Source: an uncultured Sphingorhabdus sp.
GTDB lineage: Bacteria; Pseudomonadota; Alphaproteobacteria; Sphingomonadales; Sphingomonadaceae
Assembly: GCA_947501885.1 (NCBI GenBank)
Contig: CANMXN010000001.1
Location: forward strand, 1,240,001-1,304,000
Direction: 5' to 3'
DNA: 64,000 nt
Below the pieces are notes generated by a model. That model searched no databases. It saw only the letters and a program-made list of their open reading frames with translations, and was not told the origin of the DNA. Position numbers and translations under genes: made by a program. This document shows, piece by piece, positions 44,690 to 52,659 of the stretch (positions within the stretch are counted from its first letter, which is position 1; the number at the start of each line of letters is the position of its first letter).

Positions 44690-45774
44690 CACAGAGTATA
44701 AAAGAAGATTTAAAGGCCTTGACGGGCTTACGTGGTATAGCTGCATGGTTGGTTCTATTCTATCATATTAGAACGGGTATGGCTGACTATGTACCTAGCG
44801 AAATAATGGATATTTTTGCAAAAGGCTATCTCGCAGTTGATCTATTTTTTATCCTATCGGGTTTTGTCATGTATCTGAATTATGCGGATCGGTTTCAAAC
44901 GTTAAAATTATCCTATTATAAACAATTTATAACCCGCCGTATCGCAAGAATATGGCCATTACATATATTTATATTGCTTCTATGTTGTGCTTTTGTGTTC
45001 ATATTAATTATAACAGGACGAGCCGATCATGCAGGCTATCCCATCATGGAATTACCGCTGCATATCATGCTCATACAAAATTGGGGTTTTACCGATGCTT
45101 TGAGCTGGAATCATCCCGCATGGTCTATCAGCACCGAGCTTTTTGCCTATCTTATCTTCCCCTTTTTAGCATCCTATATCGCATTTCATCGTTACTCCTC
45201 GCTTACATTAATTTCTGCGATTATTTTGCTTACAGGTCTATTGGCCTTCTATTTTAACATATTAGGTTATGATAAATTAGGCCAAGATATTCCGAAAACG
45301 GGCCTGATACGTTGTCTGATAGAATTTTCTATCGGCATGATAATATGCGCCCTTTGGAATAAATGGAAAACAACACCTACTATAGCCATTATTGCTAGCG
45401 CCCTAATATTTTTAATATCATTGACATTATTATTACTGGGTCAACTGCAAGAAGTCTTTGCTATCCCTATTGGTTTTGCTGCATTTTTATTGTGCAATGC
45501 ATTGCTCGCACAAAATCCAAAAAACCCTCTGGGCAATAGAGTTTTTTATTATCTCGGTGAAATAAGCTACGCTACCTATTTGGTCCATTTTATATTCTAT
45601 ATTTTGTTTAAAATCATTTTTGTTGAAGACCCACTATTCGTCTCGTCCTATCTGGTTGGCCTCTATTGCATATTGGTGCTGATATTATCCTCAATACTCT
45701 ATCATATCATCGAAAAACCGTCGCAAAAATGGATGAATATGAAATTCTCAAAAGCCATGAAATTAGGCAAATAA
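44686..45774 (+). CDS. Acyltransferase 3 family membrane protein (OafA/YrhL-like)
   Basis: A 362-residue acyltransferase with about ten membrane segments. ALTGLRGIAAWLVLFYHIRTG contains the catalytic His, followed by DLFFILSGFVMYLNY and RRIARIWPLHIF, and later NHPAWSISTELFAYLIFP and YATYLVHF. This family O-acetylates or otherwise acylates surface sugars. The 4-base overlap with the ligase-like gene indicates a single operon (43072-45774), consistent with decoration of the same polysaccharide. Confidence 0.9.
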   Translation: MTQSIKEDLKALTGLRGIAAWLVLFYHIRTGMADYVPSEIMDIFAKGYLAVDLFFILSGFVMYLNYADRFQTLKLSYYKQFITRRIARIWPLHIFILLLCCAFVFILIITGRADHAGYPIMELPLHIMLIQNWGFTDALSWNHPAWSISTELFAYLIFPFLASYIAFHRYSSLTLISAIILLTGLLAFYFNILGYDKLGQDIPKTGLIRCLIEFSIGMIICALWNKWKTTPTIAIIASALIFLISLTLLLLGQLQEVFAIPIGFAAFLLCNALLAQNPKNPLGNRVFYYLGEISYATYLVHFIFYILFKIIFVEDPLFVSSYLVGLYCILVLILSSILYHIIEKPSQKWMNMKFSKAMKLGK

Positions 45775-45878
45775 CGCGCCTTAGAAATTTGATATTCTAT
45801 CAACCCTTACACATAATATATGGTGATATAGCGCGATAATAAGGTTGAAAATCTAATATAAAACCCTAAGTCTTGGCC

Positions 45879-47057
45879 ATGCTATTCAATATCATGACAT
45901 CATCACTTCTGGTTTTTGCCGTAAATTCAGACAATGGCTCTACCGCTCAAACCATTACAGGGAAATTTCCTGGTAATTGGCAGCAATATTGGGACATTTT
46001 CATTGATTGGGTTGGCGCCAATTGGCTGATCATGCTCATTACTCTCATTGCTGCTGTCATCATATATTTAGCGCTTAATTGGGTTCAAAAAAGAGCCAGC
46101 AAATTCGCTAAAAAATCACAAAGCATCCTTGATTTCAGATCTATTATTGGACGTACTATCGGTAAGATGACGGTATTTTTTAGAGTCATGATTGCCGTTG
46201 AATTGGTCAACCATTTCAGCAACCCTCCCGCGCAAATTCATTCTGCTCTCAATTTTCTATTTTTGGTCGCCATCGTCATCCAAATCGCCATTTGGGTTCG
46301 CCAGATATTATTCGGCCTCGTTGAGCGCAGATCAGCCCGCGAAGATGAAGATAGCGAGATGATCAACAATGCCATGACAATCATCCAATTGTTTATCACT
46401 TTCGCTGTTTTTGCTATCGCAACGATCGTCATATTGGATAATCTTGACGTTAATATAACGGGGCTTCTGGCTGGTTTTGGTATTGGCGGTATCGCCATTG
46501 GTTTGGCCGCTCAAGGCATATTTGCCGATCTATTTGCCACTATATCCATTATATTTGATCGCCCGTTCCAACGCGGTGACACAATCGAATATGACAATAC
46601 AATAGCAACAGTTGATAAAATTGGGATGCGCTCCACACGCCTCACCAGCGTGATGGGAGAGAGAAAAATCATCTCCAATGTCAATTTGCTCAATACCGAG
46701 ATTACCAATTATGCGCGCCTTAACAGACGCCGTACCCGCCATATCATTGGTGTGACCTATCAAACAGCGCCCGATGTTGCGCTCGAAATACCCAATATGC
46801 TGGAGAAATTAGTCGTGGATGCAGGGCATAAATTCCTGCGCTGTGGTTTTACAGAATTTGCCGATAGTTCCCTCAATTTTCAACTCGATTATGACATATT
46901 GAGTGCTGATTATGAGATAGTGTTCCATGAACGCCATAAAATTGGTTTGGAAATATTAGAATTGTTCAACGCGAAAGGCATTGATTTTGCTTATCCCACC
47001 AACACACAATTTTCAGCAGGCCCTGACGGGAAATTGGTGATGCCTGGCGCCCAATAA
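45879..47057 (+). CDS. MscS-family mechanosensitive ion channel
   Basis: A 392-residue MscS-type channel. Membrane segments are at about 35-65, 85-120, 130-150 and 170-190, followed by the pore helix TM3 rich in Gly/Ala (GLLAGFGIGGIAIGLAAQGIFADLFATISI). The beta domain has FDRPFQRGDTIEY and RSTRLTS, then the C-terminal alpha/beta domain. Upstream TTG at 45873 is possible but ATG at 45879 (or 45894) is preferred. It releases solutes on osmotic downshock. Confidence 0.9.
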   Translation: MLFNIMTSSLLVFAVNSDNGSTAQTITGKFPGNWQQYWDIFIDWVGANWLIMLITLIAAVIIYLALNWVQKRASKFAKKSQSILDFRSIIGRTIGKMTVFFRVMIAVELVNHFSNPPAQIHSALNFLFLVAIVIQIAIWVRQILFGLVERRSAREDEDSEMINNAMTIIQLFITFAVFAIATIVILDNLDVNITGLLAGFGIGGIAIGLAAQGIFADLFATISIIFDRPFQRGDTIEYDNTIATVDKIGMRSTRLTSVMGERKIISNVNLLNTEITNYARLNRRRTRHIIGVTYQTAPDVALEIPNMLEKLVVDAGHKFLRCGFTEFADSSLNFQLDYDILSADYEIVFHERHKIGLEILELFNAKGIDFAYPTNTQFSAGPDGKLVMPGAQ

Positions 47058-47236
47058 TATTCGCTATTATCTAACCATATCCAAACTCTATTATACTGAT
47101 TCGTATTAGCTATAGTTCGATCACATTGTTTTGCATCTATCCAAGGCTCGCAAATCCGTAGCGATATCAGCAAAGCACTTGTACAAAGATGAATTTAACG
47201 CCACATTGTACGCAACATCGATAGAGGAGAGATATT

Positions 47237-47698
47237 ATGCCGCACATTTCATCAGAAGAATTATTATCCAAAGTCGGGGAAGTGATTGGCACATCCGATT
47301 GGGTGACCGTTGAACAAGAGCGCATCAATCAATTTGCTGATGCTACGGGCGATCATCAATTCATTCACTTGGATGCAGAAAAAGCCAAAATGACACCTTT
47401 TGGCACCACTATTGCGCATGGGTTTCTAACCCTATCATTGCTGCCCTATCTTATGGCGCAGTCTAATGACCTTTTGTCGATGGATGGCGTGAAAATGGGC
47501 GTTAATTATGGCATTGATAAATTGCGTTTTCTATCGCCTGTAAAATCGGGCAAGCGCGTGCGCGGTGTTTTCACATTGGGCGCATTAGTCGAAAAACGCC
47601 CCGGCCAATGGCGACAAACATTAGATTGTAGCGTCGAAATTGAAGGCGAAGACAAACCAGCGCTTGTTGTAAGCTGGATCAACCAAATATTTGTATAA
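47237..47698 (+). CDS. MaoC-like (R)-specific enoyl-CoA hydratase
   Basis: A 153-residue hot-dog protein. The catalytic motif is FADATGDHQFIHLD (Asp/His pair) followed by PFGTTIAHGFLTLSLLP. It hydrates enoyl-CoA in fatty acid degradation or toward polyhydroxyalkanoate synthesis. It precedes a thiolase after 23 bases; AGGAGAG marks the start. Since an intracellular PHA depolymerase is encoded 2.4 kb away, a role around PHA is possible. Confidence 0.92.
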   Translation: MPHISSEELLSKVGEVIGTSDWVTVEQERINQFADATGDHQFIHLDAEKAKMTPFGTTIAHGFLTLSLLPYLMAQSNDLLSMDGVKMGVNYGIDKLRFLSPVKSGKRVRGVFTLGALVEKRPGQWRQTLDCSVEIEGEDKPALVVSWINQIFV

Positions 47699-47721
47699 CA
47701 TAAACAATTAGGAGAAATATC

Positions 47722-48900
47722 ATGCGTGATGCCGTTATCGTATCAACCGCCAGAACCCCCATTGGCAAAGCTTATCGCGGTGCTTTTAACAATACTGCTG
47801 GCCCTACATTGGGGAGTTTTTCAGCCACAGCAGCCGTAGAGCGCGCTGGTATTGATCCAGCAGAAATTGCCGACTGTGTATGGGGCAGCGCCCTACAACA
47901 AGGCACACAAGGCGGCAATTTGGCGCGTAATGTGGCGCTGCGTTCTGGCTTTCCAATTAGCACCCCTGGCATGACCTTGGACCGTCAATGCTCCTCTGGC
48001 CTAATGGCGATTGCAACGGCGGCCAAACAGGTCATTATTGATCGTATGGATGTTGTGGTTGCGGGCGGACAGGAATCTATCTCTATGGTGCAGACCAAAG
48101 AGATGCGTATTTCACCCGATAAAGAATTAGTCGCCATGCATGACGATATTTATATGCCGATGCTACAAACGGCCGAGGTCGTCGCCAAACGTTATGACAT
48201 TAGCCGCGATACTATGGACGAATATGCGCTCCAATCACAAATGCGTACCGCCGCCGCACAAGAAGCTGGGCATTTCGACGATGAGATTGTTCCCACCACC
48301 ACGGTAATGAATGTGATGGATAAAGAGACCAAAGAAGTATCACAAAAAGAAATCACCCTGACCAAAGATGAAGGCAATCGCCCGCAAACCACGCTTGAGG
48401 GATTGCAAGGCCTCAACCCTGTGCTTGGCCCAGATATGACCATCACCGCAGGCAATGCGAGCCAGCTTTCCGATGGTTCATCAGCTGCGGTAGTAATGGA
48501 AGCCAAATTGGCCGAACAACGCGGCCTAACCCCGCTTGGCCGTTATATCGGCATGGCCGTTGCTGGCACCAAACCAGATGAAATGGGCATTGGCCCCGTA
48601 TATGCTATCCCTGCATTGCTGGAACGTTTTAACCTTAAAGTTAGCGATATTGACTTGTGGGAACTCAACGAAGCCTTCGCGGTGCAAGTGCTTTATTGCC
48701 GCGATAAACTGGGTATTCCTAATGAGCTACTCAATGTCAATGGTGGTTCAATCTCTATCGGCCACCCCTATGGCATGACAGGTGCACGCTGCACGGGACA
48801 TGCTCTGATAGAGGGCAAACGCCGCGGTGCGAAATATGTTGTAGTAACCATGTGCGTTGGCGGCGGTATGGGCGCGGCTGGCTTGTTTGAAGTATTATAA
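47722..48900 (+). CDS. Acetyl-CoA acyltransferase (thiolase)
   Basis: A 392-residue thiolase, cleaving 3-oxoacyl-CoA or condensing two acetyl-CoA. The acylated Cys is at 90 in [12 protein letters not shown]; the second active-site part is [17 protein letters not shown], and the last Cys is in [16 protein letters not shown]. Length is typical. AGGAG precedes the ATG. The gene lies between maoC-like and monooxygenase-fold genes with short gaps, forming an operon. Confidence 0.95.
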   Translation: MRDAVIVSTARTPIGKAYRGAFNNTAGPTLGSFSATAAVERAGIDPAEIADCVWGSALQQGTQGGNLARNVALRSGFPISTPGMTLDRQCSSGLMAIATAAKQVIIDRMDVVVAGGQESISMVQTKEMRISPDKELVAMHDDIYMPMLQTAEVVAKRYDISRDTMDEYALQSQMRTAAAQEAGHFDDEIVPTTTVMNVMDKETKEVSQKEITLTKDEGNRPQTTLEGLQGLNPVLGPDMTITAGNASQLSDGSSAAVVMEAKLAEQRGLTPLGRYIGMAVAGTKPDEMGIGPVYAIPALLERFNLKVSDIDLWELNEAFAVQVLYCRDKLGIPNELLNVNGGSISIGHPYGMTGARCTGHALIEGKRRGAKYVVVTMCVGGGMGAAGLFEVL

Positions 48901-48914
48901 AAGGGATAGGAATT

Positions 48915-49205
48915 ATGAGTATTGGTGTTATTGCGACATTGACCATCCAGAAAGGCAAAAATGCAGAATTTGAAGCTATTTTTGCTGAATTGGCCAAACA
49001 AGTAAATGCAAAGGAAGAAGGGTGTTTATTTTACGCTATTTTTCAAAGCAATGGCAATGCACAGGAATATAAAGTTATGGAACATTATGTGGACCAAGCT
49101 GCATTTGAAGCCCATGGTGCAACCGAATATTTCAAAGCAGCAGGTCCTAAAATGGCTCCATTTTTGGCCAGCGCTCCGCATTTAGAGTTTTTAAAGGGAG
49201 TATAG
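48915..49205 (+). CDS. Antibiotic biosynthesis monooxygenase (ABM) domain protein
   Basis: A 96-residue dimeric alpha/beta barrel protein with IGVIATLTIQKGKNAEFEAIFAEL, EEGCLFYAIFQSNGNAQEY and MEHYVDQAAFEAHGATEYFKAAG, the ABM (PF03992) pattern as in YgiN-like quinol monooxygenases. Function in this operon is unclear. The AGGGATAGGAA ribosome site is 5-10 bases upstream of the ATG. It is followed by a 500-base gene-poor region. Confidence 0.88.
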   Translation: MSIGVIATLTIQKGKNAEFEAIFAELAKQVNAKEEGCLFYAIFQSNGNAQEYKVMEHYVDQAAFEAHGATEYFKAAGPKMAPFLASAPHLEFLKGV

Positions 49206-49309
49206 AGAATAAGCGCTGTTCATCATTACGATAAACAATTCTTGATTTATTAAGATAATAAAGATATATAGTTTACAACGAAAGTCAGAAGTTTTCTTTT
49301 GATAGATAC

Positions 49310-49339
49310 GAAGCTCAGTCATTGCCGTGACTGGGCTTC
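49310..49339. other. Strong hairpin with TTGCCG loop (1)
   Basis: GAAGCTCAGTCA and TGACTGGGCTTC pair over 12 positions (one wobble on the plus strand) around the hexaloop TTGCCG. No U-tract follows directly. It lies 105 bases after the ABM gene and could end it or be part of a structured RNA. Confidence 0.7.
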
Positions 49340-49347
49340 AATCATTT

Positions 49348-49373
49348 GGAGAGCAGGTTGCCGCCTGCCCTCC
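49348..49373. other. Strong hairpin with TTGCCG loop (2)
   Basis: GGAGAGCAGG and CCTGCCCTCC pair with one mismatch (a G-U wobble if transcribed from the minus strand) around the same TTGCCG hexaloop as the first hairpin, 8 bases away. It lies just beyond the stop of the minus-strand microprotein. Confidence 0.7.
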
Positions 49374-49384
49374 TCCTGAAGTTT

Positions 49385-49477
49385 TTACTCGGGTTTATTA
49401 AAATCAAGGATTTTCATTAGAAAAGTCCCAAATGCTAATAAAACACCAAGGAAAAGACATAATTCAACGAAAGTCAT
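49385..49477 (-). CDS. 30-residue single-helix membrane microprotein
   Basis: A minus-strand ATG at 49477 has an ideal ribosome site, AAGGAG, 7 bases before it. The 30-residue product begins MTFVELCLFLGVLLAFGTFL and ends in KILDFNKPE. It is one hydrophobic helix with an acidic start and a charged tail. The quality of the translation signal supports a real gene. Small membrane partner protein or type I-like toxin are both conceivable; neither is shown. Confidence 0.55.
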   Translation of the reverse strand: MTFVELCLFLGVLLAFGTFLMKILDFNKPE

Positions 49478-49702
49478 TGTTTTCTCCTTATGTATGTAGC
49501 GGAATTGCTACACTTCTATTTATACAACAACTATATATGACAATGCATTATTTTTCTTTTGCACCGCAGTGAACCACATATAATATCCAATAAGTAAATT
49601 CGGCCTATGTAGCAGTTCTTTTGCTGCACACATGATGTAGAACAATATTAAAAGTTTAGAAATAAGGGCATATTGTAGATAAGGTCATACACAATATTTC
49701 GT
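49478..49702. other. Gene-free AT-rich region upstream of the microprotein
   Basis: With 49206-49384 this makes up a 500-base gap between the ABM and GNAT genes. I see no further open frame with a good start. A small inverted repeat (GCAG/CTGC around 49617-49632) is present. It could contain the microprotein promoter, but no clear consensus was read. Confidence 0.4.
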
Positions 49703-50269
49703 TTATTCATATTGTACATTATGGGCGGCTTCGCGCTCAAAAATAATAACCTTATCATCTTTATAATCTGTGCGACCTGTTTCTTGAAAATCAAATTTTT
49801 GGGCCAATGCAATAGACGGCAAATTCTTGTGCGAAATAATGCACTGATAACGATTATAATCTAAATATTCTTCACCCCATGCTAACACCGCCAGCAAAGC
49901 CTCACTACCATAACCAAGGCCGCGTCCCTCATGGCCGCGCGCATCACGCCCAAGCATCCACGCCATCTCTGGTACATTCTTGAGCGGCGGATGAATATCA
50001 CGCATAAAGTCAGCATAGCCGACTTGTCCCAATACAGCGCCATCCACGCGCCGCTGTACAATCCACATACCATAACCCAGCAATTGCCACATAGCGGGAC
50101 CGCGCAAAAACTTCTCCCACGCTATAGTACGACTCTCAATGGGACCACCCATATATTGGGTGATTTTAGGATCAGCAGAAATAGCATAGATAGCCTCAAA
50201 ATCAGCGCGCTGGTAAGCCCGCAATATTAAACGCTCTGTTTTCAACGTCGGCGCCTCTTTATGGCGCAT
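49703..50269 (-). CDS. GNAT family N-acetyltransferase
   Basis: A 188-residue RimJ/RimL-like acetyltransferase: TLKTERLILRAYQRADFEAIYAISADP at the start, PEMAWMLGRDARGHEGRGLGYGSEAL with the acetyl-CoA pyrophosphate loop, and NLPSIALAQKFDFQETGR near the end. Substrate unknown. Its start overlaps the end of the dipeptide epimerase gene by 11 bases, so the two are coupled. Confidence 0.9.
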   Translation of the reverse strand: MRHKEAPTLKTERLILRAYQRADFEAIYAISADPKITQYMGGPIESRTIAWEKFLRGPAMWQLLGYGMWIVQRRVDGAVLGQVGYADFMRDIHPPLKNVPEMAWMLGRDARGHEGRGLGYGSEALLAVLAWGEEYLDYNRYQCIISHKNLPSIALAQKFDFQETGRTDYKDDKVIIFEREAAHNVQYE

Positions 50270-51248
50270 GGATCATACCATTTTCGAATATAAAAGCATC
50301 CTTACGGTCTTTGGCTAGCAACGCTGGCCCATCCAAATCCACCCATTGGGCAGATTGCGCGACCAAAAAAGCGGGCTTTATTCCAAGGCTGGTCGAGAGC
50401 ATACAGCCAACCATGATTTTTAAATCACGCGCTTTTGCAGCCCGCGCCAATTTTAGCGCCTCGGTTAACCCACCCGCTTTATCAAGCTTAATATTGACCG
50501 CATCATAATAGCGCGCACAGAGCGCCACATCATCTGCGCTATGACAGCTCTCATCGGCACATAATGGCACAGGAGATTGCACTCCTTCGAGCAAATGGTC
50601 CTGCCCATGCGGTACAGGTTGCTCGATCAATTCAACGCCAAGTGCGGCTAGTTCGGCTGCTTGCCCTGCAATATCCAATGATAATTTCCCTTCCTTGGCC
50701 CAACTCTCATTCGCATCAACAATCAACCGCGCATTAGGCGCGCCATCCCGTACAGCGGCAACACGCTGCGTATCACCCTCGCCTGTTAGTTTTAATTTCA
50801 GCAAATCATAGCCTTTAGCAGCGGCATCAACAGCATCACGCCGCATTTGATTTTCATCATTGAGCGAAATTGTAAAGGCTGTTATCAGGGGTTTTGGTTC
50901 ATCTAATCCAACCAATGCAGCTATGCTTATGCCCTTTTGCTGCGCTTCTAAATCCCATAAAGCGGCATCCAGCGCATTACGTGCAGCTCCGCGTGGTAAA
51001 AGCATCTGTGTTGCCTCGCGCGCTTCATAGGCACTCATAGTCTCTATTCGGGGGATAATTGCTTCTATTTGCGCAAGGCATGTTTCAGCGCTCTCGCCTT
51101 CATAATAGATCGCCGTTCCTTCGCCCATGCCTGTAAAACCATTATCACGTACAGCAGCAACCAAAACATCAACATATGTTTTCGCACCGCGTGATATGTT
51201 AAAAGAACCAGCGACTGGCCAACGCTCTACCACAGCAGAAATTTGCAT
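50259..51248 (-). CDS. L-Ala-D/L-Glu-type dipeptide epimerase (enolase superfamily)
   Basis: A 329-residue enolase-superfamily enzyme. The acid/base lysine is in LLKLKLTGEGD (KxK), metal ligands are in LIVDANESW, ELIEQPVP and CADESCHSADD, and the second lysine is in NIKLDKAGG. The likely role is epimerising murein-derived dipeptides for recycling. I place the start at 51248, where GAGGGGG lies 6 bases upstream; a longer frame starts at 51287. It is between phaZ and the GNAT gene on the same strand. Confidence 0.9.
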   Translation of the reverse strand: MQISAVVERWPVAGSFNISRGAKTYVDVLVAAVRDNGFTGMGEGTAIYYEGESAETCLAQIEAIIPRIETMSAYEAREATQMLLPRGAARNALDAALWDLEAQQKGISIAALVGLDEPKPLITAFTISLNDENQMRRDAVDAAAKGYDLLKLKLTGEGDTQRVAAVRDGAPNARLIVDANESWAKEGKLSLDIAGQAAELAALGVELIEQPVPHGQDHLLEGVQSPVPLCADESCHSADDVALCARYYDAVNIKLDKAGGLTEALKLARAAKARDLKIMVGCMLSTSLGIKPAFLVAQSAQWVDLDGPALLAKDRKDAFIFENGMIHAP

Positions 51249-51299
51249 ATTTTGCCCCCTCATATTGGGAATTAGGCGTTCCAACAATGATACGCAAGT

Positions 51300-52535
51300 C
51301 TATCTATTATGATCCAATATCCACTGCTCCACTACGGGGGCGATTGTTTTACGCCATTTCTTCCCATTAAAGATACCATAATGGCCAGCACCTTTGGCTA
51401 GGAAATATTGCTTTTTCGTATCGGGCAATGCCGTGGTTATATCAAGCGCAGCCTTGGTTTGACCAATACCGCTTATATCATCTCGTTCACCCTCAATTGC
51501 CAATATAGCCGTATCCTGCACATCATCCATATTTACCAAATGGCCGCGATGCTCAAATAGTGAATCTGGCAACAGATGCCGCTGGAAGACCGCATCAACC
51601 GTTTGCAGATAAAATTCTGCTGTCATGTCGCAAACGCTGCGATATTCATCATAAAAATCTTTGGTCGCATCAGCGCTTTCTTCATCGCCGCTCACCAAAT
51701 GTTTAAACATCTCCCAATGGCTTTTCATATGATTACCAAGGTTCATCGACATAAAGCTCGCTAGCTGCATAAAGCCAGGATAAACATTGCGCCCTGCACC
51801 CTGATAATGCGCTGGCACCGTTGCAATAACCATATTTTTGAACCAACTATGCGGCCTATCAACCGCCATAGTGTTGACAGCCGTGGGGCATTTGCGCGTA
51901 TCGATTGGTCCGCCCATCATAGTAAGCGTCTTTGGTCGGCATTCATGATTATCGCGGCCCATAATTGCCGCAGCAGCCAAAGCAGGGACCGATGGCTGAC
52001 AAACCGCAAGCAAATGGGTGTTGGGACCAATATATTCCAAAAACTCTATCAAATAATCAATATAATCATTCAAATCAAATGTGCCATCGCTCATCGGTAC
52101 ATCGCGGGCATCGCGCCAATCGGTAATCCATACATCATGGCGCGGCAACATGCGCTCCACTGTTCCGCGCAGCAGAGTCGCAAAATGACCAGACATTGGT
52201 GCAATGATGAGCAATTTGGGATCGCCTTGTACAGTCTTGCCATCGGGCGTTTTTCGGATGAAATGTTTAAGCTGGCCAAAAGGCTTGCGGCATTCAATCT
52301 CTTCTACGACGCTATGCGATATATCATTGATAAAACAATGATCCAAGCCAAACACTGGTTTGCCGCGTGCTTCCGCGCTATGGGCAAAAACCTCTAAAGC
52401 AGACGATAACATCGATATGTTAGGAATATAACCCACAGGGTTCATCGGATTGGTAAGCCATTTGGCTTGCGCATCAGCCAAAAATCCAACTCCGCTGAGC
52501 ATTATCTTTTGAAATTCATAACCATGATATAACAT
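51300..52535 (-). CDS. phaZ: Intracellular polyhydroxyalkanoate depolymerase PhaZ
   Basis: A 411-residue alpha/beta hydrolase that mobilises stored polyhydroxyalkanoate granules. The N-terminal part YHGYEFQKIMLSGVG matches the PHA depolymerase family. The nucleophilic cysteine is in LLAVCQPSVPALAAAA near 183; DWRDARDVP is conserved, and the Asp/His partners are in AIEGERDDISG and GAGHYGIFNGKKWR. The stop lies 51 bases before the epimerase start. No PHA synthase gene is in the window. Confidence 0.93.
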   Translation of the reverse strand: MLYHGYEFQKIMLSGVGFLADAQAKWLTNPMNPVGYIPNISMLSSALEVFAHSAEARGKPVFGLDHCFINDISHSVVEEIECRKPFGQLKHFIRKTPDGKTVQGDPKLLIIAPMSGHFATLLRGTVERMLPRHDVWITDWRDARDVPMSDGTFDLNDYIDYLIEFLEYIGPNTHLLAVCQPSVPALAAAAIMGRDNHECRPKTLTMMGGPIDTRKCPTAVNTMAVDRPHSWFKNMVIATVPAHYQGAGRNVYPGFMQLASFMSMNLGNHMKSHWEMFKHLVSGDEESADATKDFYDEYRSVCDMTAEFYLQTVDAVFQRHLLPDSLFEHRGHLVNMDDVQDTAILAIEGERDDISGIGQTKAALDITTALPDTKKQYFLAKGAGHYGIFNGKKWRKTIAPVVEQWILDHNR

Positions 52536-52659
52536 TTACATACCTTTGACCAATTATCAGAGAGTATCTAGCTGATTATTGTGCAGCGCACCATAGATAT
52601 TATTTATAATTATTATTTATGCCTATTGCGTGATTGTCGCAGCCCACATCCGCTGCTAG

